DNA of 64,000 bases from Cryptomeria japonica (lineage: Eukaryota; Streptophyta; Pinopsida; Cupressales; Cupressaceae). Under the pieces are notes generated by a model, which had not been told where the DNA came from, searched no databases, and saw only the letters and a list, made by a program, of their open reading frames with translations. The stretch covers positions 547,180,488-547,244,487 of the forward strand of contig NC_081412.1 in the NCBI RefSeq assembly GCF_030272615.1, written 5' to 3'. Numbering within the stretch: position 1 is the stretch's first letter; every line of letters begins with the position of its first letter. Both the position numbers and the translations under genes were made by a program. Shown here piece after piece: positions 36,360 to 49,181 of the stretch.

Positions 36360-37147
36360 CTCTCATCTTCACTGCATCTTGAATGTGCAACTGATGATAT
36401 CCAAATTTCAGGTCCATCTTAACAAAACACCTTGGCTCCCTTTACTTGATCGAAAGGATTATCTATACGAGGCAATGGATATCGATTCCGGATGGTTACC
36501 TTATTCAGCTGTTGGTAATCAATGCATAACCGAAGAGAACCATCCTTCTTCTTAACGAAGATAATAGGCGCACCCCAAGGAGAGACACTAGGACGAATGA
36601 ATCCCTTGGCTAACAAGTCCTCTAGCTACAACTTCAACTCACTCAACTCATGAGTAGTCATCCGATATGGGGCTCTTGAAATAGGTTCTACACCAGGAAC
36701 CAAATCAATGTGAAAGTCTATGTCTCGCTTCGGAGGCATACCAGGAATATCCAATGGAAACACATCAGCATACTCTCGAAGAATAGGGTGACTATCAAGA
36801 GCGATTTCTTGACTCTTTGACTCATCCACATCCTCAAGAGTAACTACAAAAATCGGACACCCTCTATGCATGCATCGCTTAAGTTTCATAGCGGAGATCA
36901 TACGTAGGGATATCAGTCTCTTAACTCCAACAATCTCCACTTTCTTACCAAGGTCATCTAAACACTCCACTGTCTTCTTGCAATAGTCTACACGAGCACT
37001 GTGAGAAGATATCCAATCCATTCCCAACACAATTCCATAAGCACCCAAAGGAATGACTCGAAGGTCAACTGAACTATCTATGGTTCCTAGGTCCAACTCA
37101 CAACTGGGAACAAAGGCATCTACGGAAACACGGACACCTGTAGCCAA
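36360..37147 (-). pseudogene. Gypsy protease and N-terminal reverse transcriptase fragment
   Basis: One minus-strand frame reads the Ty3/gypsy retropepsin tail (IPLGAYGIVLGMDWISSH, SARVDYCKKTVE) and the protease-RT linker (DVFPLDIPGMPPKRDIDFHI) to a TAG at 36626. It continues with RT motifs [18 protein letters not shown] and [11 protein letters not shown] to 36419. After a one-base shift DLKFGYHQLHIQD (to about 36360) extends RT a little further, then homology stops at the 3' LTR side. The wording suits chromovirus-type gypsy RT. Between here and the primer site only about 170 bp remain, with a start-like MAKKTRGGGQ peptide (37182-37153) in another frame followed by TAG, so gag is essentially absent. 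Confidence 0.85.
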
Positions 37148-37320
37148 CTCTACTGGCCACCTCCCCTAGTTTTCTTAGCCATGACCTAGCACTACAAAGA
37201 GAAAACAGTTCAGATCTATGGCAAGGATAAGCAAGGGAAACACAAACATTAATACCTAAGCAAAAAGGTCAATTTGAATAGGCACACTACAAACCCAGAG
37301 TACCTAGTGTTGGAACTAAA

Positions 37321-37332
37321 GCTCTGATACCA
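37321..37332 (-). other. Gypsy primer-binding site (initiator Met-tRNA)
   Basis: TGGTATCAGAGC on the minus strand, two bases inside the 5' LTR that starts at 37335. Confidence 0.9.
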
Positions 37333-37334
37333 AA

Positions 37335-38689
37335 TGTAATGCCCCTCCAAAAACCCTAAAGGAAAACAATACAACTAGGCAATTAAAAGGGTGTAATAAT
37401 TTTTTTTAAAAGAACAAGTGCACTAATTATAACCATTGCACTTCTAATAACACAGTGGAAGACTAACACATTATTTACCAAGGGTAACCAATGAAGATTA
37501 ATTCACAAATTATGTTAACACCACGGTTAATCCAACTGTTCATCTAAATAGGAAAATCAAATGCTTAAGACAAAAACTACACATACATCCATATTCCATA
37601 ATGAAAGAATCAAAGTACTCCAATGCATTCATTTCTCATAGATCATATATACAAAAGATTAAGGCAACTAAAATAACAAACATTCCAATGATTCCCTTTA
37701 CAATATCCATAAATACATGGTTACCACAAATACCACGGATTACAAAGTTACAATATGAAGGTTACATAAAAGTTTGATATAATGACCTCAAGGTTTCAAC
37801 TGAACAATGATCACGAACATGAGCTGGTACATGAACCATGAACCAAGAACACCAGCGAAGCCCTTCCTTGCCTGAAGATACATTCCAGAACATCCGATGG
37901 GAAGTGGCATTACCACCCAACCATGTGATCCCGAAATGGAACCACCCCACTGTGCTAGGAGATAGTAGAAAACCCTCAAGAAAGCAAAGTAAGACAAGTA
38001 TGAAAGAACTACAAGACTCCGCAAACATCCATGTGACTCAACTCACAAATAGTAGTGACTCTAAGGAGAAAGTGTCATCGCATAGCTTAAGATGGATACC
38101 ATGGTACAACCTCCTAGGTCTTGACTCTCTATCTTGGTAACCTCTCGCAACTTCTAGCTCCAACTAAGTCTCATGTAAACCCTACCAATCCTTTCATGAA
38201 GACAAGGTGGTAAGCTTTCCAATCCAGGCCTTCTTGTAACATTATGAGCCCTGTACAAGCACTACACCTATGCATGAGGCACATTATCTTAATTAATATT
38301 TATTCTAACCACCCCCTAATCAATTATTAGGTTATCACTTTTTATGTGACTTCCTACGGGTTATCCTGTCATCCACTTCGGGTAGGGGTCGGTATTACTA
38401 TCGGCCACCCTAGTTATTATTTTAAATAACTTTCTTAAAATTCGCCACCTTCTATTTTATATATCGCATGTTTATTTAAAAGAAAGTCTAACGTAAAACT
38501 TATGAGAAATAAGACATATAATTTAAATTATATATATGTTTAATCATAAATACTTATTTCGAATGGTCATGATCATATAATAAGGAAATAATAACTTAAG
38601 CATAATTAAATATTTAATATATATATGTACGTACATATATATATATGTATATATGTATATATGTATATACATATATACATATATATATG

Positions 38690-38720
<31 letters not shown>

Positions 38721-39761
38721 ATGTATGTATATATATATATGTATATATATATGTATATACATACATATATATATGTATATATGTATATATATACATATAT
38801 GCGTAATCTACAAATTCAAGTTGTCTACCATTTGACTAACATCTATATAACAACCGATTAATTATTTTATAATAGGTCGTAGAATTCAATTATTCATCTT
38901 TTAATTAGTCATATAAAAATAATCAAATTAACCTGAACTATATTCACTTTTGAATATACAAATTTATAATCGATTCCTATTATTTAAAATACGTACAACT
39001 AAAATTTAATTCTAAAAACCAATTATAATCGATAATTTCCACACAAGGAATGTAAAAACATATAATCACTGTATATTTCAAATCATTAGTCAATTTTTCA
39101 TCCTATATAGACAAATAAAGCATATCATGCAATAATTAAAAATCATTAAACACACAAACTAAGCAAACCTCAAGCAGATACCCATAAAAGATCAAACAAC
39201 AAAATAGGAAGGTCAAACAAACTGACAGGACAACCAACTGATGACACTCACCCGAGTGTTACTGCATAAAATAGGGTCAACTACTATCTCCTCCACTTCC
39301 ATTGGAAAATATAAGGCACGCTCAGCCCTGTGAAGCCAAGTGGAGATGATATCCCGTACCTACCCGGTACTTGTACCTGCAATATCTTGCATCACCAAAC
39401 CACACATGCATATATACAATATAGAAAACATGGCATACACACCGATGAAGGAGAATCGCAACGTTCCCTGTCTCACCAAAATGAGTGAAGGAAATCGTCC
39501 CCTTGCATCCAATACACTTGCAGACATACAACATATAATTCCACATTGCGTAGATAAATAAAGTGTCAGTACATAGCAATAATTCATAAAATGCCATAAA
39601 TCATGAGTACTGAAATACTGCAAATAAGTTAAGCATCTCATATCCAGATAAAGCATGAAATAATGTCATATAAGTCTGAATAACAAATCATGGTAGTGTA
39701 TCCACTGAAAACAACCAATAAAATATGAGCCCAATGAGTTCAAATGAGTAGGTGTACTACA
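37335..39761 (-). repeat. Gypsy 5' LTR
   Basis: Begins TGTAATGCCCCTCC and ends GTACTACA, followed by the target duplication CCATT. At 2427 bp it is shorter than the other LTR because the segment equivalent to 25189-34998 is missing at about 38384-38394. Confidence 0.9.
38612..38803. repeat. Mixed TA/CA/TG microsatellite in the gypsy 5' LTR
   Basis: Alternating ATATGT/ATACAT units, the diverged counterpart of the pure TA run at 35222-35331. Tyr/Ile/Met-rich ORFs on both strands here are artefacts. Confidence 0.9.
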
Positions 39762-39766
39762 CCATT
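39762..39766 (+). repeat. Gypsy target-site duplication, right copy (CCATT)
   Basis: Identical to 24131-24135. Confidence 0.9.
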
Positions 39767-40792
39767 TAACCTTGAACTCTCACCATCCCCATCTCATCAT
39801 TATGGATGGTTTTATTAAATAAGGCTCAAAAAATTTACAAGGATTGTTCATCATACCATCTACATATTCCAACATGTTAATACTATTGTGACTATTAACT
39901 ACTATAAAGGTAATGACCCTTTGACAATTCTTTCAATATATCCGGTTCTCATTGCAACAATCTTTGAGTTCTCAACTCCATGAGGTTTTCACAATAGAAA
40001 AGGCTTCCAACATGATTAAGATCCTTGGCCTTAGCTATACTATACATTACTAGCCCAATTCTACGACATAATAGGCTATATTCTTTCTCTCAATTATTCT
40101 AATGTATAATATTGGGGTCTTCACAACAATGAGGTTTCATATCAATGGTACACATATCATATAAAGATAGTCTTGGCACATGTAGGATTCTTAATCTTTG
40201 AGGGTAGAGCTTATATTCTTATTAAGGCTAAGACTCTCCTTATAGCCATATCACTCAACTACATTTGATTAATATTATTGGATTAGAAACTTCTTAGTAA
40301 ACCTCCACAATAATTCCACTCATGTCTCTTCCTTTGATGCAAACATACCATGATTGTCAAAGCATATCTCCATCTTCCATTCTTGTTAATAACTATCACT
40401 TGTGTCAATTAGATCTTGCTTAGTTGTTCTCTTAATTTTGGTAGTTAGATCTTTCTTGGTTGTTCTCTAAATTGTGGCAATTGTAATAGCACACAATCAA
40501 ATTGCTAAACTAACCATCCTAGACTAAGCATGAAAAACTCAAAGTCAGGGCTACAAAAGTAATTAAAATAATCACTTCAAAACATTAAGTAAACTGCTCA
40601 AATTCGTGATGTGGCAGGAAATTGATTTCAATCATAGAGTAAATCCGTTGAACATGTCACCTAGTATGTAACGTGACACCATATTTGGTTGTCACTGATA
40701 ACTACTAAACTATGCTACTGTATTAAATCAATAGATATCTAACCTTGAGGCTTCCTACCCTATCATAATATCATGTAGAAAACTTTTGAAGT
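39767..40792. other. Intergenic DNA, no gene seen
   Basis: AT-rich with no supported ORF. Before the gypsy insertion it was continuous with the sequence ending at 24135. Confidence 0.5.
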
Positions 40793-41920
40793 TGTAATGT
40801 GGAAAATTGATTTAGGGTTTGCAAAATGGAAGGGAGGAACCACTAAATAATTTCACTTAAGACCATTACATTCAAAAGAGGAAGGGAATCCACTAGATTC
40901 AGTAACAAATTAGATAAGGAATGAATACTAAATGGATTGAATTAATTTTGATCTCCTCTTTTGTAAGTTGAAATACTGAAATTAGGTAAAGTGCTGAAAA
41001 ATGAAGGTAAAACTAAGAAAATAGTGAGCTACAGATGTGGGATTTTCTCGTGCACCTGGATCTAAGTAGTATAAGTCGAGTTGGATTTGATCCTCGAAAA
41101 AGATCCTAAAAGCCAAAACCAATGGCACATCACAATGGTCCTCTGAACTTTTCGCACACCAAAGGGGGATGATTCATCTCTGTGAATTAAGCTTATTATG
41201 AGGAGTACAACTCTGTACCTATTTCTTGCACACAGAAAGAAGGGGAAATAGGTTGGGAATAGGGTTTTGCCTAAGTCAAACCTTAGTTTGCGATCAACCT
41301 TGAGTGAAATATTGTAAATATTGAAATAAAATTATGGAAAGATATACCTCGGATCTGCAATGACTAATAATGATGTTTTACATCTTAAATGTAATCACAT
41401 ATGTTGTATTAAATGGCATGATTATGACAAAACCTTAATCACATACACATGCTTGCAAATGAATGATGTAATGTTGTTCCTCACTGAATAGATGAAGAAT
41501 GTGCAACCTTAAAGACCTCTAGAAATGCTTGATTTCTTGATTGTAGTGCTCCCAATATCTTCTTTGTGTCCACCCATATCCAAAATGAGAGGGGAATACC
41601 TCTTTATATACTTTCCCATTGAGAAAACTGATTAATTTTCCAACATAGGCCGATGTGAAGCAAGATTTTACGCTTAAATTTGAGATGGGGAAATGAGTTT
41701 AAAATGGACCCTAACTAGGGAGGAGCAAGGCGTCACTCCCTGGTCCTACCCCATACGTGGGCCAGGGTTAAGGTGCAATGCAAGGTGGAATGTGATATTG
41801 ATGCCAATATTGCATGGTACAAGCATAAATGGGTCCTAGTTAAGCATGAGGATGAGAACACTAAGGTGAGGACCCCAAATGTGGTCAAAATTGCGAAGGG
41901 TACAATTTTAGGATGCTACA
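40793..41920 (-). repeat. LARD-like 3' LTR
   Basis: Matches 46563-47728 along its length, for example TGTAATGTGGAAAATTGATT versus TGTAATGTGAAAAATTGATT, and both end AGGATGCTACA. Confidence 0.9.
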
Positions 41921-41937
41921 TTTAGCCCCCACTTTAG
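41921..41937 (-). other. LARD-like polypurine tract
   Basis: TAAAGTGGGGGCTAAA on the minus strand, immediately before the 3' LTR. Confidence 0.8.
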
Positions 41938-44159
41938 CGGAAGTATGATATTATTCAAATACTCATAGTAAAGTAGAAGAAAGAGAGATGAAGAAGAGAG
42001 GAGGAATTCAAAGAAAAGGCATAAGGAGTAAGATGTCACTGATTTCAAGGAACCGAGCCCCCAATCTTAGGATCTTAACTCACTCAATCATATGGAAGGG
42101 CACACAAAAACAAGACAAAAACAAAAAAGGCAAGCAAATACGAAAAGGAAAACAAGACATAAAAAGATAAAGACCTCAAGTCAACTTGTCGAAGAGACCT
42201 CGATATCAAAATGTCTCAACCACTATATAATTCTTGAAAAAAAATGTTATCTCACGAACACAAATGATCACATAAAAGAGAAAAGAAACCATCATCCATG
42301 AACTATCAATAGAAAAACTATGAATTCATGAGAGGAAGAAGAGAGAGCATGAATACAAACTAGATGTGTTTATCCAGGTGATCCATGAGAAGAATGATGA
42401 AAAATAGGAGAACATATATATCTTTCCCCTAGATGTTTGCATCTAGGTGATCTATGTTAGGGAGGAGAGTAGGAATAGTCTTATCCCTATTCTGCTAGTT
42501 CCACTCATCCTCGTGTTTGTGCAAGTGATGTTTTCTTTCAATTGTATAGCACCCCATATAAGAGTTTGTTTACTCTAGTTTCAAGTGGGCTTCAACTTGT
42601 TTAAGACATGTAATGTAAATGAAAATTCCAAGAGGCGACTATGTGTGTAAATATGTGTGCTAATGCCAAGGAGAAAAGGGGCAAATTTGGGAACATCTCA
42701 TTTAAGATTTTTTCTTTGGTTTTGAGAATGTGTAACCTCGATTGAAATAGATACATGCCTGGTTTCGAAGACATCCCTTGTAAGAGTTTTTCTCTAGTTT
42801 TGGTGATGTACCCCCATCTAAGACATATATCAAATGTTGTGTCTGGTTTCAGGCATAAATCACCTTGTGTAAGAGTTTGTTTCCTCCGGTTTCAAGAATG
42901 AACACCCTGTTTAAGACATGCAAAAATGATATGCCAAAATATAGTACATTATTGTACAAAGGGATCGATATGGGTGGGCCCCTTAAGATGTCAACATAGC
43001 CCTATGTTTATGTCTTAAGGAAGCTAGAAACAAGGATACCAACCTTCAATTCCAAGGAGATATCCTTTAGGTAACAATGTCATAAATCCAAGATAAAATA
43101 GGGAACACTCTTAAAAGCAAGAATAAGATAGTTGAAAAAGAGATATCTTGCCACAAGTGTAAAGGAGATCCTTGGAGGAGAAGATATCTTTTCTCAAAAG
43201 AAATCTACCTCCAAGAGGAGTTTCTTGAACAAATATAGCATCTTCTACCACAAGAAGAGAAGGAGAACAAGAATTCATACCTTCCCCATCTTTCTAGGTG
43301 AAAGAGATTCTTGATGAAGGATGACATACTTTTGAACCAATGTATGGGGGTAAGTTTATGATAGGTGTACATCACCAAGTGAAAAAGAGGTTGTAGCCAA
43401 GGACATGTGTCTCTTTCATAAGAGAGAATCCTTGAGAAAATGCAACTTCACACAAACAATGACATCAAATCATTAACAAAGACCACTCGACAAAGGAAAA
43501 GTGGATCCTTAGAAGAGATAGAGGGAGAGAAAGAAATCATGCCCCCCAAGTGTAAGGACAATGAAAATAGTTACATAACTTACAAGGAGAGATTATTCAT
43601 AAGAGACATATTGTTTCAAACAAAGAATAGGTTCTAACAAGGGATAGACATTTATTCCTATGAAGGATAATTCTATGCAAGAAGGGACATCACGTTATGA
43701 AAAAAGCAACTCAAAAAAAGAGGCAATATTCTAATAGAAAGAAAGAGAATAAAGGGTCACAAACTCCTCTAAGGAGTTATTATTCATAAGAGATGTACCG
43801 TTCAAACAAAGAATAGGTCCTAACCAAGGAACAAACATGTGCTCACATTAAGGATAATTTTATGCAAGAAAGGACATCAAGTTATGGATAATGGAATCCA
43901 TAAAGAAAATAGTGAAACCTTAGAAATAATAAAGATAATATTCTTGCCCCCAAGCATAGAGACAAGAATAAATAGACTTATGTTGCTCACTAAGTATGAT
44001 TTCACTTGAAATTGTACCACCATGAATGACAATGAGCCCCCAATAGGTAGGCTAACAATGTCACATAGTGAGGAGAAACATAATAGGGACTTTAATGTTA
44101 TTTAAAATTATTATGATAATATACCATTCATTGTCAAATGTTATTTTAATGACACCTAA
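41938..44159. other. Interior of the LARD-like element, no gene seen
   Basis: Purine-rich sequence with two sets of degenerate tandem repeats. One, about 42545-42915, has roughly three copies of about 115 bp with TAAGAGTTTGTTT, GGTTTCAAG and TAAGACATG. The other has two copies, 43588-43710 and 43773-43895, with ATTCATAAGAGA, AACAAAGAATAGG and GCAAGAAGGGACATCA. No ORF has recognisable domains. Confidence 0.55.
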
Positions 44160-45361
44160 ATCAATATAATGTTGTACTTTTATTTTTAAAGCTTGACACT
44201 AGCTAGGAGAATGGCCATGAATTTGATGATAGTTGCCCAAAGGATAATTTTCAAGATGTTGTCTACATTTATTTCTTATTTTAGGACAAAGAAGAGAGAT
44301 TAAATTGGCATGGAGAAGATAAGACAAAACATTTTCTTCTTGTAATACCATATTGGAATGAGAAGATGCGGATTCACTAGAAAACGGAGGAGGGGATTTT
44401 GACAAAAGAAGACTATAGAAACCTAAATTTTCATTAGAAGTGTGTGATTTATCATGACCTTCAAGACTTTGTTGCACTCATCCTAAAATGTGTCCATTGT
44501 ATCCATGTGTAGGATCAAGAGAGGGCTCACTCTTAGGTGTAATTGGATTTAAGTTTAAAGAGGCCCAATAAATTTCTAGACATGCTTTTGGATAACAATT
44601 TTGATTATCTAATTCACGCATCTTAGATTTTCCATAAAAAGAAGGTATGAAATCTAAGGACACCCAATCATCCTCCAAGAGTTATTATTTAGGAACTTCT
44701 TTAGTAGGAGACGGTGTGCTTGTCTAAATTTGAGAGAGGATTGTAGGAACTAACAAAGCATATTGTGCTTCAACTCGTATGTTTTTGTCATTTTCCAAAG
44801 AAAACACTTCATTATTATATGTGTAAGGCACTACATGACAATCAGGAACAATTTTTGGTTTCCCAGCAATATGAACAACATTTATTTGATCTTTGTTAGG
44901 CTCTTCATTTTTGGGAGAGAGAGAATTTAAAACATGATGGGAAATGGTATTATCCTATTGTTCTAAAGTATCTTCATACAAAATCTTAGGAAAGGGACAA
45001 TCATGTCTTATTGATGCTTCATCTCTAGTGGGGAGGTTATTAAAATGAATAGAAGGTGAAGTGTTATCAAAAGAGTTCTCACTCATTTCAACTTCTTTTA
45101 TCATAATATCATCCTCTTTCACCAAGGTACCCTCATGGGGGAGGAACATATCTAGAGAATAGTCCACACCATCCTCCAATGGTTCATCCCAAATAGGGAG
45201 ATCATGAGAGAAGTGTTAAAAATATCTTCTTGCATCAATATGTCCTCTTTAGGGAGGGAAAATTTGGGAGGGGAATCATTGAAAGATTCACAAAGGGGGT
45301 TTTCATATATCTTAAATCCTTTCAACTTAATAACCTCCTCTTGTAAAAAGAAATTTGGCAT
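44160..45361 (-). pseudogene. Unrecognised acidic ORF of the LARD-like element
   Basis: From ATG at 45361 (MPNFFLQEEVIKLKGFKIYE) the minus strand encodes an acidic, Ser/Pro/Asn-rich protein. It shifts frame once near 45190 and then stays in one frame to about 44199 across a few stops (a TAG near 44952, two adjacent TAA near 44690 and a TGA at 44478). Segments such as EDDWVSLDFIPSFYGKSKM and KIRNKCRQHLENYPLGNYHQ look like real protein. No known domain is recognised; it could be an element-specific accessory protein or a captured host sequence. Confidence 0.5.
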
Positions 45362-45639
45362 TTTTCCAAATTAAGAAAAGGAAACATGCAATGAAAGAAG
45401 TGAATGCAATGAACTAGATTTGAAAAACACAATTGAAGAATTATGCAATCCACAAGTTAACTTTAGAATTATAAATTAGGGTTTTTGTAACTTCAACCAC
45501 TAAATTCATGTAATTCAAATGAGATCTAGGAGGGAAAATTTGAATTTTGAATGTTGAAACAATTAAACAATGCAAAATTTTGTAAGAATAATTGTTCAAT
45601 TATTTAAGCAATTTGGTTTGAAAAGATAAAGAATATTGT

Positions 45640-46480
45640 GAAACATTATGCAACCCCCTAGGAAATTTAAATTTAAAATTAGTGCTTTTATAAAATAACC
45701 TCTTAATTTTAATTTAAAATTACCCACTAGGACATAGAAATTTAAAATTAAAATTAGGGCTAAAAATAACCTCTCAATTTTAAAATTTAAAATTTAAAAT
45801 GTTCTAAAGGAAATTTAAATTTTAAATTAGGGCCTCGTAGAAAGAACCTCTTAAAATTTAAATTTAAAATGTGATGTTGAAAATTGAGAATCGAAATAAT
45901 TATAAATTTAAAAATTAAGGCTCTTTTAATTAACCACTTAATTTTAAAATTATAAATTTGAAATTCTCCACAAGAAATTTAAATTTAAAATTAAGGCTTT
46001 GTAAAAGCAACCTCTTAATTTTTAATTTAAAAATAGATCCAAGGTTGAAATTGAAATGATTAATCCAAAATTGGGCAAGCCACGAGATTAATTTAAATTT
46101 AAAAATTGGGATCTTTTAAATTAACCACTTAATTTTAAAATTTCAATTTAAAATTTGAAATTTGTTCCAAGATTGTAATTTTGAATTTGAGGCAACTCTA
46201 AAATGATAAATTCAAAATTTAAACAACCCACAAGCTCAATTTTTAAAATTTTTAAAATTAGGGTTTTTGAAATTAACCACTTAATTTTAAAATTTAAATT
46301 TGAAATTAAACTTGTAAGTGAAAAAATAAATTTTGAAATTGAAAAAAAATACTCAAATCTAAAATAATGAATCCAAATTAAGCAATTCACAGATCAATTT
46401 TGAATTTCAAGATTAGGGTTTTAGTGAAATTAACCTCTAAATTTTTAAAATTTTCAAGGAAATCAAACTTGTAAATGAAA
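45640..46480. repeat. AATTTAAA-rich degenerate tandem repeat
   Basis: Units of about 80-110 bp repeat AAATTTAAATTTAAAATTAGGG...AACCTCTTAATTTTAAAAT with many changes. This is the leader between the 5' LTR and the unknown ORF. Small ORFs here are not considered genes. Confidence 0.8.
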
Positions 46481-46543
46481 ACTTGAATTTTAAATTGCAT
46501 AAACACTCAGATCGGAGAACATAAATTAGAATTAAAGGTATTT

Positions 46544-46559
46544 CACATCGGGTTCACCA
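46544..46559 (-). other. LARD-like primer-binding site
   Basis: TGGTGAACCCGATGTG on the minus strand, three bases inside the 5' LTR. It starts with TGG as required to pair with a tRNA CCA end; the tRNA is not identified. Confidence 0.7.
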
Positions 46560-46562
46560 AAA

Positions 46563-47728
46563 TGTAATGTGAAAAATTGATTTAGTGTTTGCAACATGGA
46601 AGGGAGAAACTACTAAATATTTTCACTTAGGACCATTACATTCAAAAGAGAAAGCGAATCCTCTAGATTCAGTCACAAATTAGATAAGGAATATATATTA
46701 AATGAATTGAATTAATTAAATTGATCTCCTCTTTTGTAAGTTGAAATGTTGAAATTAGGTAAAGTGCTGAAAAATGAAGGTAAAACAAAGAAAACAGTGA
46801 GTTATAGATGCATGATTTTCGCATGCACTTGGATTTGACCTAATATAAGTTGGGTCGGATTTGATCCTCAAAAAATATCCTACAAATCTAGGACAATGGT
46901 GCATCACAACGGTCCTCTGAACTTTTTGTACGCCAAAGGGGGATGATTCATCTCTGTGAATGAAGTTTATTCTGTACCTATTTCCTGCACATAGAAAGAA
47001 GGGGAAATAGGTTGGGAATATGAGTTTTCCTAAGTCAAACCCCAATTTGGAATCAACCTTGAATGAAATGTTGCAAATACTAAAATAAAATGATGGAAAG
47101 GTATACCTTAGATCTGCAATGATTGATAATGATGTTTTGCTTCTTAAATGTAATCACATATGTTGTATGAAATGGCATGAACATGAAACAATCCTAATCA
47201 CACACACATGCTTGCAAGTGAATGATGTAATGTTGCTCCTCAATAGATAGATGAAGAATATGCAACCTTGAAGACCTCTAGAAATGCTTGATGATGAATA
47301 CTTCAATGCTTGAAAGATTGATTTCTTGATTGTAGTGCTCCCAATATCTCCCTTGTGTCCACCCATATCCAAAATGAGAGGGGAAGACCTCCTTATAGAC
47401 TTGCCTATCGAGAAAACTAATTAATTTTCCAACATAGGCTGACATGAAGCAATATTTCCCACTGAAATTTGAGATGGGGAAAAGGGTTTAAAATGGGACC
47501 TAACTAGGGAGGACCATGGGGTGGCGCCATGGTCCCAGTGAGTACCAAGGCGCCACGCCCTGGTCCTAGCCCATATTTGGGCCAAGGTTAAGGTGCAATG
47601 TGATATTGATGTGAAGTTTGCATGGTACAAGCATAAATGGGTACCAATTAAGCATGAGGATGAAAACACTAAGGTGAGGGCCCCAAATGCGATCAAAATT
47701 GCAAAGGGTAAAATTTTAGGATGCTACA
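46563..47728 (-). repeat. LARD-like 5' LTR
   Basis: Partner of 40793-41920. It contains an extra CTTCAATGCTTGAAAGATTG segment near 47300 relative to the other LTR. Confidence 0.9.
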
Positions 47729-48895
47729 AAAGTAATAAAAACTAGCACTTGTACCAATAGGAGGTGCAATGGTTAAACCAATAGCAAGATATATGTAAAA
47801 TCATATATTGAAAGGTATAAATCAAACAAATATAGTGATAATAATTTATAGTATCTCATAGTAAATTTATGAAATAGATTACAGTTAATAAATTTGACCT
47901 TGATCATTGATATTTCTTCTTTATTAGACATTTTTATAATAGTTTAAGTTAAAAATATTATTTTTTATTATTTTATTATAATTAATTTAAATTTAAATAC
48001 CACTAACTCTAACCCTAATTGAACCTTAATACTAACCCTAATCTAAATCATCGAACTAATATAACTTTGAGCCTAAAAAAATCATCTACTTATTTGGTGG
48101 GGGTTTCTCACATAATAATCTATATAAAAATAATAATATACTTTTGAACCTAAAAAGGAAGAGTATAAACATGAGACAACATAATAATCAAAGTCGTGCA
48201 ACAATCAGATTGCAGTCAGATATTAGTTGAGGAAGTCAAGACGACGATGTTCCTTCAAAATTAATGAAATGTGACATTAAAAATTTTGAAATAACAAATA
48301 TATGGCATGAGACATCAGACGATTCTAGTGGGGCTTTCTCACATAATATAGTCTACCAACTAATGAATCCTAATAATAAATTATTATTTTTTATGAAATA
48401 ATTAATATATATTGATAAATAGCCATGGTGGTGTGTAATTTATATATTGAATTAATATGACTTAAATAATATTAACTGTGATAATATGGATATCCTCTAA
48501 TAATGTGATATATATATATATCTTAAAATTAATACTTCCTTACCACAAAAAGAATACTTAATTAATAGTGTTGGTAAATGAATGGTCACAATTCTATATT
48601 ACAATGTTCTTCATCTAATTTAAAAGAAGCATAGTTTAAATTTGATTAAAAATCTTTTAGTTAAGCTTATATTTGTTCATAATAATTACTATGGTATATA
48701 GGTAATTAATGTAGATTAATCAAAATATCTTAATTATGAATTAAAATAGCTAAATGTGTATCTTCAAACTATAAGACTAGGATGCGTGTATCATAATTGC
48801 TTAGCAATCTAAATTAATTGGGAAAGGTGGAAAGTTAAATTAGAAATACTTAATGAATTAAATATAACATTTGAATAAGATATTACACTAGTACA
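47729..48895. other. AT-rich intergenic DNA, no gene seen
   Basis: Apart from the retrotransposon target duplication at its left end (AAAGT, 47729-47733) and the CACTA target duplication at its right end (TTA, 48893-48895), nothing recognisable was found. Confidence 0.5.
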
Positions 48896-48924
48896 TTCAG
48901 GTCAAAATTTTGACTTCAAATCGT
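48896..48924 (+). repeat. CACTA left TIR
   Basis: CACTAGTACATTCAG followed by AAAATTTTGAC; pairs with 59758-59786. Confidence 0.9.
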
Positions 48925-48934
48925 CGGAATTCTG

Positions 48935-49180
48935 ACACAATTTCATCGCACTACCGACAAAAAAAGCCGTCGAAAACTTTGCGTCGGACGTTCCAACAAC
49001 TCCTCCAACCTTTTTAATGACCACCATGGATGCTCATACCCCGAAAGAATATCGTCGTGATCTCAGCCTATCGTCGGAATTCTGACTCCAAAGGGTAAAA
49101 TTCCGACAGAGGAGTGCTGTCGGATGCACAACATCCTCGTCGGACGTTCCATTAGTTATCGTCGGAATTCTAACACAGAG
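48935..49180. repeat. CACTA left subterminal repeats (CGTCGGAATTC)
   Basis: About eight copies of CGTCGGAATTCTGAC, CGTCGGACGTTCC or shorter CGTCGGA/CCGACA variants in both orientations, in otherwise AT-rich DNA. These resemble transposase-binding arrays of En/Spm elements in position and spacing. Confidence 0.8.
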
Positions 49181-49181
49181 A

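Larger units (their letters stand above)
40793..47728 (-). mobile_element. Large non-autonomous LTR retrotransposon (LARD-like)
   Basis: Two LTRs of about 1.13 and 1.17 kb start TGTAATGTG and end GGATGCTACA. They are flanked by GAAGT (40788-40792) and AAAGT (47729-47733), a 5-bp duplication with one change. A polypurine tract borders the left LTR and a tRNA-like primer site the right, so the coding strand is minus. The 4.6 kb interior has no reverse transcriptase, integrase or zinc knuckle; it holds an unrecognised acidic ORF remnant and several tandem repeats. It would depend on another element for mobility. Confidence 0.85.

Noticed and set aside
38544-38861. Tyr/Ile/Met repeat ORFs on both strands
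   Set aside because: Translated TA/CA/TG microsatellite.
45640-46480. 80-residue ORF and others in the AATTTAAA block
   Set aside because: Low-complexity tandem repeat; Asn/Lys/Phe/Leu composition follows from the base content.
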